40,933 nucleotides of DNA, taken from Saprospiraceae bacterium (GTDB taxonomy: Bacteria; Bacteroidota; Bacteroidia; Chitinophagales; Saprospiraceae). The translations under genes and the position numbers were made by a program. The DNA lies in contig JALSTN010000232.1 in the NCBI GenBank assembly GCA_026983735.1, positions 1-40,933 of the forward strand, in the 5' to 3' direction. Of the stretch, positions 25,580 to 35,003 are shown one piece after another (the first letter of the stretch is position 1; each line of letters opens with the position of its first letter). The notes under the pieces were generated by a model that was given only the letters and a program-made list of their open reading frames with translations, had not been told where the DNA came from and ran no database searches.

Positions 25580-26164
25580 TTACTCTTTTCTTGATATCGT
25601 ATCTTTGTTCTTCAATACCCAAAACAAGCTCTTCAGATTTGGGCTGGGTTGGGGAAGCATAAATAAGAGGATGGTCTCCTCTAAATTGGCATATATTCCT
25701 ATTCCTATGACCAAGTAAAAGGAAATGGGTTCGACACCGTACAAGAAAAGGATAAAAAAGTAAATACCTAATAAAATAGCGGTGAGTTTCCAGGAATATA
25801 AGTGAAACGAAGGAAGGCCCTTGTATTTGAGGATTGCGATAATGTGAAAGAACAAATAGGTTCCTAGAAATATACCCAATAGGTATTTATAGGGTTCGAG
25901 TATCTGCCATTTCATACGAAAAATACCTAATAATGCCGCAATCATAGTCAGGACGTCACCATAAGAATCCAATTTGGCACCGAAGGTACTTTCTTGTTTA
26001 AACTTGCGAGCGATATAACCATCAATCAAATCACTAAACAAACTCATAAACATCAAGGAAATAAATGCTGTTTCCATTTTCTCCCAAGCAAAAAGCAAAA
26101 GAACAGGAAATGCTACAATTCGAAAAGCACTAAGGGCATTGGGGATATTTATTCGTTTGTTCAT
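25580..26164 (-). CDS. CDP-alcohol phosphatidyltransferase
   Basis: A 194-residue inner-membrane enzyme with the complete family motif DGxxARx8GxxxDxxxD (DGYIARKFKQESTFGAKLD then SYGD; acidic residues at 48, 66 and 70). Several membrane helices follow. It transfers a phosphatidyl group from CDP-diacylglycerol to an alcohol; glycerol-phosphate (PgsA-like) is the commonest acceptor, but the sequence does not decide this. The ATG at 26164 (MNKRINIPNALSAFRI) matches the family start better than the longer frame to 26203. It ends facing darG, leaving a 254-base AT-rich spacer without a clear feature. Confidence 0.88.
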   Translation of the reverse strand: MNKRINIPNALSAFRIVAFPVLLLFAWEKMETAFISLMFMSLFSDLIDGYIARKFKQESTFGAKLDSYGDVLTMIAALLGIFRMKWQILEPYKYLLGIFLGTYLFFHIIAILKYKGLPSFHLYSWKLTAILLGIYFFILFLYGVEPISFYLVIGIGIYANLEETILLFMLPQPSPNLKSLFWVLKNKDTISRKE

Positions 26165-26651
26165 CTTCTTTGTTTTAGCTGATACATGGACTTTAGCTAA
26201 CAAGCTGGGACAAGATAATCATTTTTACAATAAGGAAAAGGCAAATTCCACTTTAGTTTAGCTGAGCAGTTATCCCGAATAAGAGTATCTATACTAAAAT
26301 GGACAGGATATTCCCACTTTTAATAATATCTTGCCAGCTCGGTCTATACGTCAAAGACATTGTAAAGCGTTTATTGATAATTGGGCATTGTAATTTATAA
26401 TTTTTACCTTGGAATTATAATGGAGTTGTTTTAACCTGCTTCAAGGACGGAGTTCATAGGATTTGATCCGCACAAAGTGGGAAAAGATTTATAGTGGGAT
26501 ATACATGAAATACATATATATAAATACGAGGGAGATCTATGGCAATTTGTCGCTCCCGTTTCAAACCGATGCGATTGGTACTCAATACGGTTGTGGAATG
26601 TCCCCCTCTCCCTTGTTCGTATTGATAGTAGCTAAGTGTTTGAAGATATTA
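26165..26651. other. Intergenic region before the large outer-membrane protein gene
   Basis: About 490 bases. A frame in phase with the next gene opens at 26463, but its product lacks the expected N-terminus, so I treat this stretch as noncoding. TACCTTGG at 26405-26412 is one base off a TAnnTTTG -7 element. Nothing else was recognised. Confidence 0.35.
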
Positions 26652-29600
26652 ATGCAATTTACCGGCTACGGCGTTTTAATTATATGCCTTTCCACCCTTT
26701 TTTCTTCGCACATTAAGGGGCAAATTCCCCTATTTAAACGAGAACGGAAGCGAACGGTCAGGTATGCACCTAAGATAAAGCTCGATACATTGACGGTGAT
26801 CCCCCAGTCTGTAGTTGTTCTGGATACGAATGGAACAAAGATGACATGTCGGTATGAAATGGTTGACAATTTGTTGGTATTTGAGGATAGTACTTGTTTA
26901 AACCGAGATCGATTTTTAACCATTTCATACCGCGTACTTCCCTTTCGGATAGGCAAGCGATTTCGGTATATAGATACTACTAATTTGACGAGTGCATCAG
27001 AAAAGGATAATTACATCTACGATTATAAGGTAGATCCGGTAGCAGAAGGGGGTATTTTTGGGACCAAGGGAGTGCGTTATAGTGGGAGTTTTTCCCGTGG
27101 GCTGTCGATCGGCAACAATCAGGATCTGATATATGATGCGGACTTTAACATGGCTATGGAAGGAGATATCGGGGATGGGATACACATAAAAGGAGCGATA
27201 GCGGATAACAAACTTCCGATCCAACCGGAGGGGAATACCAAGCAACTCAGTGCATTTGATCGGGTTTTTATCGAGCTAAGCCGGGGTCCTTATCGGCTTT
27301 TAGCGGGGGACTACGACAGCAGGTCCGGAAAAAGTCGATTTTTAAAATACAATCGTAAATTGCTTGGACTTTCCTTTCATTCAGATACAGAAGCCAAGGG
27401 GTGGCGATCTTCAAGTAAAGCGGAGTTTGCCATATCTAAAGGAAAATTCCGTCGACAACAACTTCAAGTTCATGAGGGTAACCAAGGTCCCTACAAATTG
27501 ACGGGCAATCAGGGAGAACGCTATATCGTGGTTATTTCTGGAAGTGAGCGGGTCTATTATGACGGTGTGCCGCTTGAGCGAGGGGAAGATGCGGATTATG
27601 TGATGAATTACAATTTGGGAGAGATCGCCTTTACAATACGACGACCTATCACGATAAACAGTCGTATAATTGTAGAATTCGAGTATTTGAATCAGCAGTA
27701 TTCCCGAACTGTTGTTACCGGCAATACCCAATGGGCGAAGGGCAAAACAACGATATTTATTGAGGGCTATAGCCGGACAGATAGCCGCACCCCATCCGTT
27801 AATTTTCAAGGAAGTTTTGATTCTACGGCTATTGCACTTCTGCAACAAGCTCCGGAAAGTAGAGGAGATATTTTCATCTCCGGGATACGCCCTATCGAGG
27901 ATATACCTCCGGAATCCAGTATTTTGTATGTGATGAGAGATACATTTTATCAGGTCGGTGGCATAAGAAAGGACACACAGGTATTGGTTTATGATAGAGG
28001 AAAGACCCAAGAGAAAAAGTTTAAGGCAAGCTTTAGTGAAGTTGGGCCCGGTAGAGGAGATTATACCATATTACGTTCTGAGGCAAACGGAAGAATATAC
28101 CGGTGGGTAGCACCGGATGAAAGTACCGGTGCCCCGATGGGGGAATATACCCCGGCTATTCGGATTGTCCCACCCTCTACCCATCAAGTGGTGGATGCGG
28201 GAGTGCATTATAAGATTAATAAGCGACTTTCTGCTTCGGCAGAAGCCGCATGGAGTCATCTGGATCTCAACCGTTATTCTTCCCTTTATGAAGACAATGA
28301 CAATGGATTGGCATTTGATGCTAGTATGAAATGGTCGCATCCTATCGGTATGAAGTGGAAGGTAAAGTCCTCCTTGGGATATCGATATCAAGGCAGGAAC
28401 TTTGCAGTAGTAGATCCTTACCGTGAAGTAGAATTCAAACGATATTGGAATTTATCAGAGTTAGCGGACAGTACGTACACGGACCACCAACCTCATTTTA
28501 TGTTCTCGCTGTCTAAGGATGACCAACACCGAATTGGGTACAAGTTGAGTAGTCTTATCCGTCCGGGAATATATATAGGCAAACGTCAGGATTGGGAATT
28601 GAAGTGGAAAGCGGAATCTTGGGTATTATCCACTACAGGAGGGGTAATGCGAGCAGAAGACCCCATTACAACAAGTGCATATTATACCCCTAAGGCCCGG
28701 TTGGAGTATTTAGCCAAAACATGGTCAAGTGGATTAATTTATCAGGGGGAAGACAATCGAAAGAGAGACAATCAAGTCGACACCTTAAACAAAAGCAGTT
28801 TTTATTTTCACCAATTGGAGGGGTATGTTCGGCTGGGGAGCAAGGGAATCAACAAGAAAGAAGTTCGCTACATCCGAAGAATAGACGGACTCGCGGCAGA
28901 TAATGCCATGCGAAGGTCAACCGTCTCCGATCAGTTGTCTCTTCGTATGGCAGGAGGTGCGGGCGCTCTTGCCCAATGGACCTTAGAAGGTGGCGTACGC
29001 CAGTTAGATGTTGAAGAGAAATATATAAAGAACAATTCGGATCAAAAAACACTGCTCGGAAAGATAAATTTACAATCCACTTTTTGGAAAGAGGCCGTTC
29101 AATATACAGGGGTATATGAACTGAATGCCGGTCAAGAGCCCAAGTTGGAATTTGTATTTGTAGAAGTGCGCCCCGGTGAAGGACAATATATTTATAAAGA
29201 CTATAATCAGGATGGTGTTCCTCAAATCAATGAATATGTTCTAGCACCTTATGGAGATACGGCGAGATATGTCAAACTACGGGCGTTTAATAACAATTTT
29301 ATTCAGACCAACAGCACAATTCTCCAACAGACAATTAACTTTAGTCCGAAAAAACTAAAATCCAATGAATGGACAAATTGGAACTTGAGATCGGTCTATA
29401 GATCAGACAAAAAAGCGATGTCCTCTAAGTCAGGATTGCGAATAAATCCGCTGGAATATATTCCCGATAGCGCTCTGGTACGTCTGAGGGAAGGGTGGAA
29501 TACAAGATGGGTATACAATCCTGGCGGAAGAAATTACGATGTAACCGTGAGATATAACCAAACGGCACAAAGAGTGGTATTGGTTACCGGGTATGAAGCG

Positions 29601-30128
29601 GTAAATTCAGGAGAATGGCTTGGAAAATTGCGTTGGAATATCAAGCGCACATTGGATCTAAACATCACGTATAAACGCGGCAGGAGAAAAGCAGACTCAG
29701 AGACCTTTGAGGATAGAAAGTATGACCTGTCCACCAATGAAAGCGAACTAAAATTGAGTTATATCCCACAATCTAAACTAAAGCTCAGCCTTACAGCATC
29801 CGGTAGTTCAAAACACAATCAAAGTCTCTTGCAAGAAGAAGCTCGTCAAGGGTCGTTGACTTTTGAAGGGATATATCGACAGAGTGCCCGGCAAGCTCTC
29901 CGCTTGAGTTTTAAATATGCTAGTGTAACCTATTCCGGGATATCCGGAACTTCATTGGAGCTCATTATGCTGGATGGACTGAGGAATGGTAATAATTACC
30001 TTTGGGAATGCCAATGGGACAGGAGATTGTCCGGCAATGTCTATCTGAAATTAAATTACAACGGTAGAAAAACCGGTAGTTCAAAAATCGTACACACGGG
30101 AACGTTACAAATGAAAGCGCTCTTTTAA
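26652..30128 (+). CDS. Very large outer-membrane or surface protein
   Basis: From the ATG at 26652 the product is 1158 residues, with a signal peptide (MQFTGYGVLIICLSTLFSSHIKGQ). The frame runs 63 codons further upstream, without a plausible leader. The N-terminal third contains a unit ending YDGVPLERGEDADYVMNYNL, GEIAFT and RIIVEFEYLNQQYSR, a type recurrent in large Bacteroidota surface proteins. The rest is dominated by amphipathic strands with aromatic girdles, as in a big beta-barrel, and ends MKALF with a terminal Phe. Near residue 850 an EF-hand-like loop, DYNQDGVPQINE, could bind calcium. I do not recognise a function; no plug or TonB box is seen. Confidence 0.75.
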   Translation: MQFTGYGVLIICLSTLFSSHIKGQIPLFKRERKRTVRYAPKIKLDTLTVIPQSVVVLDTNGTKMTCRYEMVDNLLVFEDSTCLNRDRFLTISYRVLPFRIGKRFRYIDTTNLTSASEKDNYIYDYKVDPVAEGGIFGTKGVRYSGSFSRGLSIGNNQDLIYDADFNMAMEGDIGDGIHIKGAIADNKLPIQPEGNTKQLSAFDRVFIELSRGPYRLLAGDYDSRSGKSRFLKYNRKLLGLSFHSDTEAKGWRSSSKAEFAISKGKFRRQQLQVHEGNQGPYKLTGNQGERYIVVISGSERVYYDGVPLERGEDADYVMNYNLGEIAFTIRRPITINSRIIVEFEYLNQQYSRTVVTGNTQWAKGKTTIFIEGYSRTDSRTPSVNFQGSFDSTAIALLQQAPESRGDIFISGIRPIEDIPPESSILYVMRDTFYQVGGIRKDTQVLVYDRGKTQEKKFKASFSEVGPGRGDYTILRSEANGRIYRWVAPDESTGAPMGEYTPAIRIVPPSTHQVVDAGVHYKINKRLSASAEAAWSHLDLNRYSSLYEDNDNGLAFDASMKWSHPIGMKWKVKSSLGYRYQGRNFAVVDPYREVEFKRYWNLSELADSTYTDHQPHFMFSLSKDDQHRIGYKLSSLIRPGIYIGKRQDWELKWKAESWVLSTTGGVMRAEDPITTSAYYTPKARLEYLAKTWSSGLIYQGEDNRKRDNQVDTLNKSSFYFHQLEGYVRLGSKGINKKEVRYIRRIDGLAADNAMRRSTVSDQLSLRMAGGAGALAQWTLEGGVRQLDVEEKYIKNNSDQKTLLGKINLQSTFWKEAVQYTGVYELNAGQEPKLEFVFVEVRPGEGQYIYKDYNQDGVPQINEYVLAPYGDTARYVKLRAFNNNFIQTNSTILQQTINFSPKKLKSNEWTNWNLRSVYRSDKKAMSSKSGLRINPLEYIPDSALVRLREGWNTRWVYNPGGRNYDVTVRYNQTAQRVVLVTGYEAVNSGEWLGKLRWNIKRTLDLNITYKRGRRKADSETFEDRKYDLSTNESELKLSYIPQSKLKLSLTASGSSKHNQSLLQEEARQGSLTFEGIYRQSARQALRLSFKYASVTYSGISGTSLELIMLDGLRNGNNYLWECQWDRRLSGNVYLKLNYNGRKTGSSKIVHTGTLQMKALF
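26850..26932. repeat. Inverted pair of the dispersed word, 15-bp arms
   Basis: CGGTATGAAATGGTT (26850-26864) and AACCATTTCATACCG (26918-26932) are perfect reverse complements, 53 bases apart, inside the coding sequence. Both contain the word that recurs through the window. The two arms encode different peptides (RYEMV and LTISYR). Confidence 0.85.
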
Positions 30129-30175
30129 CGCGTTTCTCCTTTTTAGAGTGTACCAATTCAAGCATTTGAAGAGAC

Positions 30176-30982
30176 TCATTCTCTATAGACAAGCAGAGGA
30201 ATATGTGTATGAAAAAACATTTGCTGGGAAAGGCTGTGATGAAAAACTCTTTCCCAAAGTCTCCTTCTGGGAATAAACATAGATAACCAATCTACTTCCA
30301 TTGTTTTGATATATTCATTTAATCCCTTTTCGACAGAGGGATTGATGATGATGTCCATGGGAAAATCACCTACATCGACGAGGGTATGCTTTTTGTTTTG
30401 ATTTAAATCCGGAAGAGTAGATCCTTTTTCGACATGAACGATCCTCAGCTCGGCTTTTAAGCGGGTAGCGATTTTATTTAAGGTTAATACGGGAAGAAAG
30501 GATTTGGGGTTTAGGTCAGTAGCATAGGCTATGCGACGAACTTTTTTGTATTCGGCTTTTTCCGGTATTGACAAAACGGGAATGGATGACTTAAGCATGG
30601 TATGTGTCGTAACACTTCCGAGCATATGTTCCATGATATTGTGTGCCCCTTTTGCACCCATGGCAATCAAATCAATACCATTGTTTTCTGCATAACAAAC
30701 GATTTCTTGAGGGATAAACATACCAAATATTGCCATCGTCTTGCGCACCAATCCTTCCGGAAGATTTTTCGCCAAAGAATGCAATTGGTCTTCTGCCCCT
30801 TCTCGAATATTTTCGAGTATATTTTCCAGATTAATAAAATCAGCATCCCCTTGAAGAGGCGGGACTTTATAGATATGTATCAAATCTATGGAAGCTCCAA
30901 GATCTTGAGCCAATGGAACAAGATACTTAAGTGCCTTGTCGGCGGAAGCAGAAAAATCAGTAGGATATAGTATACGGATCAT
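30176..30982 (-). CDS. Tandem universal stress protein
   Basis: A 268-residue cytosolic protein made of two Usp domains. The first starts MIRILYPTDFSASADKALKYL and ends GAKGAHNIMEHMLGSVTTHTM, matching the nucleotide-binding G-x2-G-x9-G(S/T) region. The second starts VRRIAYATDLNPKSFLPVL and is less conserved, its glycine-rich loop being altered (IPRRRLWERVFHHSLSQQM). It probably senses ATP or stress; no partner is adjacent. The ATG at 30982 matches the family start. Its 3' end faces that of the large surface protein gene, 47 bases away. Confidence 0.88.
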   Translation of the reverse strand: MIRILYPTDFSASADKALKYLVPLAQDLGASIDLIHIYKVPPLQGDADFINLENILENIREGAEDQLHSLAKNLPEGLVRKTMAIFGMFIPQEIVCYAENNGIDLIAMGAKGAHNIMEHMLGSVTTHTMLKSSIPVLSIPEKAEYKKVRRIAYATDLNPKSFLPVLTLNKIATRLKAELRIVHVEKGSTLPDLNQNKKHTLVDVGDFPMDIIINPSVEKGLNEYIKTMEVDWLSMFIPRRRLWERVFHHSLSQQMFFHTHIPLLVYRE

Positions 30983-31266
30983 GACGAAGGAATTATGTGA
31001 GAACAACACTTTATATTAACAACAGAAAAGAAGGGTAAAAGGTTATAACACAGCATAGAAAAGCAAGGAATAGTAGTTAAACAAAACAACTAATTAACTG
31101 AAGTGCAAGCACCCGTACATGAAAACAAACCTCACGGTGAGTCTAAATGCTCACAGACCCACTTTGTGATAATCGGCCTCTAAGTAAAAATAATTCACCA
31201 CAATGCTGTAACTAAATAAGTATAGACAGCGTCCTATCCTTGTTTGAATCATAAAACGTTAAGAAC

Positions 31267-33657
31267 ATGAAAATGATTAGTGTACTTTTCTTTATCTTGG
31301 CAAGCATTGTTAGCACGAGTGCTCAACTCAATGTTGAAGGAAGAGTCACGGATGAGTCCGGTAAAGGGATATTTTTTGCCACCTTGGCATTGTATGATAG
31401 AGTGGATAGTACCTTGGTTAGTACGGCGTCTTCTGATGAAAAAGGATATTTTACTATGAAAGCAATACCCCAAGGTGAATATTTTTTAGAGGCTACGATG
31501 TTAGGGTATGAAAAGGGTGTTGTCTCGGTACTACATCCGGTAACAGATGGCAAACCATATGATCTGATACTAAAAGAAAATGCACAAGTGCTCAAGACCG
31601 TAGAGGTTAAAAGCCGAAGGCCGATTTTGGAGCAAAAGGCAGATCGTCTAGTCGTCCATGTCTCTGAGAATATAACTAGCATCAATAGCAATCTGCTCGA
31701 TGTTATGAAAAAAGTACCGGGTGTGATAGTTGCCGGAAATAAGATACGATTAGCCGGCGCCACAAACCTCACAATATTAATCAACGGGAAGACCACTAAA
31801 TATATGGATATGGAGTCTCTGCTTCGGGATATGCCGGGGGACAATATCCAAAAGGTAGAGATTATACGACAGCCTGGAGCAGAATTTGATGCTTCAGGTA
31901 CCGGACCTATTATCAATATTGTACTCAAGAAAAACAGTTTGTGGGGCACACATGGTTCGATACGAGGGGGTGTCGCCTATGGCGAAGCTTCCAGATGGAA
32001 TACAGGAGTTCAACTCAGCAATCACCAGGGCCCATTGACGGTTAACGGTGGTCTGGGGTGGAGGAAAGGCGGTTATCGCGAGACCTTTTACCTCCACCGG
32101 AAGGTTAAGGGAGATGGATATGAGCAAATAACCTATGAACCTAATCAATCAGAAAGTTTTAGGGGAAACACATCTTTGGACTGGGATATTGATGATAAAA
32201 ACAGGGTCGGAATCCAGAGTCGATACATCCGATATACGGCAAATAATGAGACGCGCTCTAGTACATCAATAGATTATAAAACGGATTCTTTACCGGATAT
32301 TTTGGTGCAGACCCTCAAGCACGCACAAGTGGATTGGAATATGTTTTCAGCCAACCCGTATTACACGATTCAATGGGATACTACGGGTCATAAGATCGAT
32401 TTGGATTTGAATTATATCCGGTATTGGAGCAGCCGAAACAGTACACTGACCAATAGAGAACAGAATTTTGAACTGGAGCTGCCGGGTCAAAGATACATTC
32501 AGCCGGGCAGTACACAAATCTATGTAGCTAAGATCGACTACACCTATCCGATATCCCCCCAGCTTACTTTGCAATCCGGTGTTAAATACAGTTTGGCAGA
32601 TTTGGATAATGACCTCCAAGCCTATTACCAACGCAGAGGTGAGAAGGAATGGCTAAGTGATACTACCCAAAGCAACCATTACCTGTTTTCAGAATCTATA
32701 GGAGCCATTTACTCCAAGTTCACGTTTAAAGTAAAGCAATGGTATGGCACCTTGGGGTTGAGATATGAAGATAGTCGTTCAAAAGGTCGGAGTGTAGGTA
32801 TAGATACGGTTTTAGAGCGTAAGATTCCCCGCGTATTTCCCAGTTTAAGTATAGGAAGGTCAATAGCGTGGGGATTGGAAGGAACACTGGCATATAGTTA
32901 TCGCATCGAACGACCGTCATACTCTACACTTAATCCTTTTATTTTCAATTTAGATTCCTATACGTCTCAACGAGGAAATCCTACCTTAAGACCGGAATAC
33001 ACCAATAGCACTAAGTTTAGCTTGTCTTATCAGAAACAACCGTTTTTCAATGTGGAATACAAATCTACTCGAGATGCAATGGTCGAGGTATTGGAGCAAA
33101 ACGATGAGCTAGGAACCCTGTTTAAGTCAACGGTAAATTTTGATAAAAAGAAAGAGATTAATTTGAGCTTATTTTTTCCTTTGTCGTTCATCCCCAAAAC
33201 AGACGGATATGGGGGTATAATGGTCAATAATACCTCTTTTGATGCGCCTTACCTAGGACAAAAGTATGATGTCAACGTATGGAGCTATACCGGTTTTTTT
33301 CAAGCGAATATAGCCTTGCCTTATGATATAGTTACGGAGATAAACGGTTTTTATACGACGGGAGGATTGGAGAGTTTACTCATCATGGAGAATTTGTATG
33401 GGGTAGATATGGGAATAAGCCGCAAATTTTTAGATAACAAACTCAAAGTGAGTGCAGGGGTGGACAATTTAATCGTAAAATACTTTCATGGGGATGTGCA
33501 GTATAGCAATATAGATTTGGATGTAATATCCAGATGGGAGGCCCCGGTGTACAATGTTCAGGTGAGTTATAAATTTGGGAACCCTTATAGCCGGCAGAGG
33601 AAGATACATGAAAGTGGGGCAGCGGAAGAGTTGCGTAGAGCCGGCAACAAAAACTAA
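31267..33657 (+). CDS. TonB-type outer-membrane receptor with carboxypeptidase-regulatory-like domain
   Basis: A 796-residue protein: signal peptide (MKMISVLFFILASIVSTSAQ), a CarboxypepD_reg-like Ig fold (VEGRVTDESGKGIFFATLAL to LEATMLGYEKG), a plug (LLDVMKKVPGVIVAGNKI, NLTILINGKTT, NIQKVEIIRQPGAEFDASGTGPIINIVLKK), and a 22-strand-type barrel. This is the outer-membrane-beta-barrel subgroup of TonB-dependent receptors common in Bacteroidota. No SusD partner or sigma/anti-sigma pair is adjacent, so the substrate cannot be inferred. The long upstream spacer (about 280 bases) contains no recognised control element. Confidence 0.88.
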   Translation: MKMISVLFFILASIVSTSAQLNVEGRVTDESGKGIFFATLALYDRVDSTLVSTASSDEKGYFTMKAIPQGEYFLEATMLGYEKGVVSVLHPVTDGKPYDLILKENAQVLKTVEVKSRRPILEQKADRLVVHVSENITSINSNLLDVMKKVPGVIVAGNKIRLAGATNLTILINGKTTKYMDMESLLRDMPGDNIQKVEIIRQPGAEFDASGTGPIINIVLKKNSLWGTHGSIRGGVAYGEASRWNTGVQLSNHQGPLTVNGGLGWRKGGYRETFYLHRKVKGDGYEQITYEPNQSESFRGNTSLDWDIDDKNRVGIQSRYIRYTANNETRSSTSIDYKTDSLPDILVQTLKHAQVDWNMFSANPYYTIQWDTTGHKIDLDLNYIRYWSSRNSTLTNREQNFELELPGQRYIQPGSTQIYVAKIDYTYPISPQLTLQSGVKYSLADLDNDLQAYYQRRGEKEWLSDTTQSNHYLFSESIGAIYSKFTFKVKQWYGTLGLRYEDSRSKGRSVGIDTVLERKIPRVFPSLSIGRSIAWGLEGTLAYSYRIERPSYSTLNPFIFNLDSYTSQRGNPTLRPEYTNSTKFSLSYQKQPFFNVEYKSTRDAMVEVLEQNDELGTLFKSTVNFDKKKEINLSLFFPLSFIPKTDGYGGIMVNNTSFDAPYLGQKYDVNVWSYTGFFQANIALPYDIVTEINGFYTTGGLESLLIMENLYGVDMGISRKFLDNKLKVSAGVDNLIVKYFHGDVQYSNIDLDVISRWEAPVYNVQVSYKFGNPYSRQRKIHESGAAEELRRAGNKN

Positions 33658-33715
33658 AATAGTTAGTGATATTAAAACATACAAGCTGAAAACATCGTTA
33701 GTGCTCTGAATGTGG

Positions 33716-33723
33716 TACATTTG
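33716..33723 (+). promoter_or_regulatory. -7 element for the MoxR gene
   Basis: TACATTTG is an exact TAnnTTTG match 29 bases before the MoxR ATG. The -33 region has only GTTAG where TTTG is expected. Confidence 0.4.
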
Positions 33724-33752
33724 CAGCCTCTTTACTAACGATCAAAAAGAAT

Positions 33753-34715
33753 ATGACACAGATATCAGATGTTAAAGCAGTAGATATGTTAGCGCAGTCT
33801 TATCAAGATATGCGCAAAGAAATCGCTAAGGTAATTGTAGGACAAGACCGGGTGGTAGAAGATGTATTGATTTCCCTTTTTGCCAATGGACACTCCTTAT
33901 TAGTCGGGGTTCCCGGTTTGGCTAAGACTTTATTGGTCAGTACGATTGCAGAAGTATTGGATCTGGACTTTAAGCGTATTCAATTTACCCCGGACTTGAT
34001 GCCGTCAGATATTACCGGATCGGAAATACTAGATGAAGCTCGAAAATTTATATTCAACAAAGGCCCCATTTTTGCTAATATTGTCCTCGCAGATGAGATA
34101 AACAGAACCCCTCCAAAAACACAGGCTGCATTGTTGGAATCCATGCAAGAGCGAAGTGTAACAGTAGCGGGCAAAGCCTATGAACTGCCCAAGCCCTTCT
34201 TTGTATTGGCTACACAGAACCCTATAGAACAAGAGGGGACCTACCCGTTACCGGAAGCACAGTTGGATAGGTTTATGTTTAATATAACCTTGGATTACCC
34301 GTCCTTAAGGGAGGAAATACAAATCGTAAAGGAGACTACCGGCAATAAAAAAGTCCAACTCCAACACATCTTAAGTGGTCAGCAGATATTAGAATATCAG
34401 ACCTTGGTGCGAAAGATACCCGTTCCTGATAATGTTTTGACTTATGCGGTAAAGCTTGCCACCTCTACCCGCCCCAATACCGATAACGCTCCGGAAGCTG
34501 TCAATCAGTATTTGGGATGGGGCGCAGGTCCACGCGCATCCCAATATCTTATACTGGGAGCTAAATGTCGTGCCGCTGTTAATGGAAAATACTCTCCGGA
34601 CATCGAAGATGTACAAGCCGTCGCCAATAACGTATTACGCCATAGAATCGTTCGCAATTATAAAGCAGAGGCCGAAGGTATTACCGAGGAGGATATTATT
34701 CGTCGGTTGCTTTAG
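33753..34715 (+). CDS. MoxR-family AAA+ ATPase
   Basis: A 320-residue ATPase. Walker A is GVPGLAKT at residues 52-59, Walker B is IVLADEINR, followed by PPKTQAALLESMQE, sensor 1 ATQNP and YPLPEAQLDRFMF, the arginine-finger region. The lid domain contains GWGAGPRASQYLILGAK. MoxR proteins act as chaperones, usually with a VWA-domain partner and a DUF58 protein. Neither is adjacent here; the next gene is a DUF4837 lipoprotein on the same strand, 288 AT-rich bases away with nothing recognised between. Confidence 0.92.
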   Translation: MTQISDVKAVDMLAQSYQDMRKEIAKVIVGQDRVVEDVLISLFANGHSLLVGVPGLAKTLLVSTIAEVLDLDFKRIQFTPDLMPSDITGSEILDEARKFIFNKGPIFANIVLADEINRTPPKTQAALLESMQERSVTVAGKAYELPKPFFVLATQNPIEQEGTYPLPEAQLDRFMFNITLDYPSLREEIQIVKETTGNKKVQLQHILSGQQILEYQTLVRKIPVPDNVLTYAVKLATSTRPNTDNAPEAVNQYLGWGAGPRASQYLILGAKCRAAVNGKYSPDIEDVQAVANNVLRHRIVRNYKAEAEGITEEDIIRRLL

Positions 34716-35003
34716 AATACAGAGTAGAGTCAAGAGCGTATTGAACGGATTTCCCCTACAACATTCATTGTCGGTTTATGCAATCTTAAAATTAATCTGA
34801 AATATTAATTTATATTATAATTATACTTTAGAACAATATTGCTTATGTTATAATTATTTCACACGATAATTTTGTGCTATCCAAAGGCAAATACAATATA
34901 AATTTTGAGGTATTTTCTGGTTTAAAGAAGATATCACACACCAAAAGAGAACAAAAATGCATCTGTTAAGATAGAGAAAACTCGATTATAATACTAAAAG
35001 ATA

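Noticed and set aside
25404-25718. A rightward 104-codon frame overlapping the CDP-alcohol phosphatidyltransferase
   Set aside because: Its second half is antisense to a well-supported gene, and its product has no coherent domain or neighbour.
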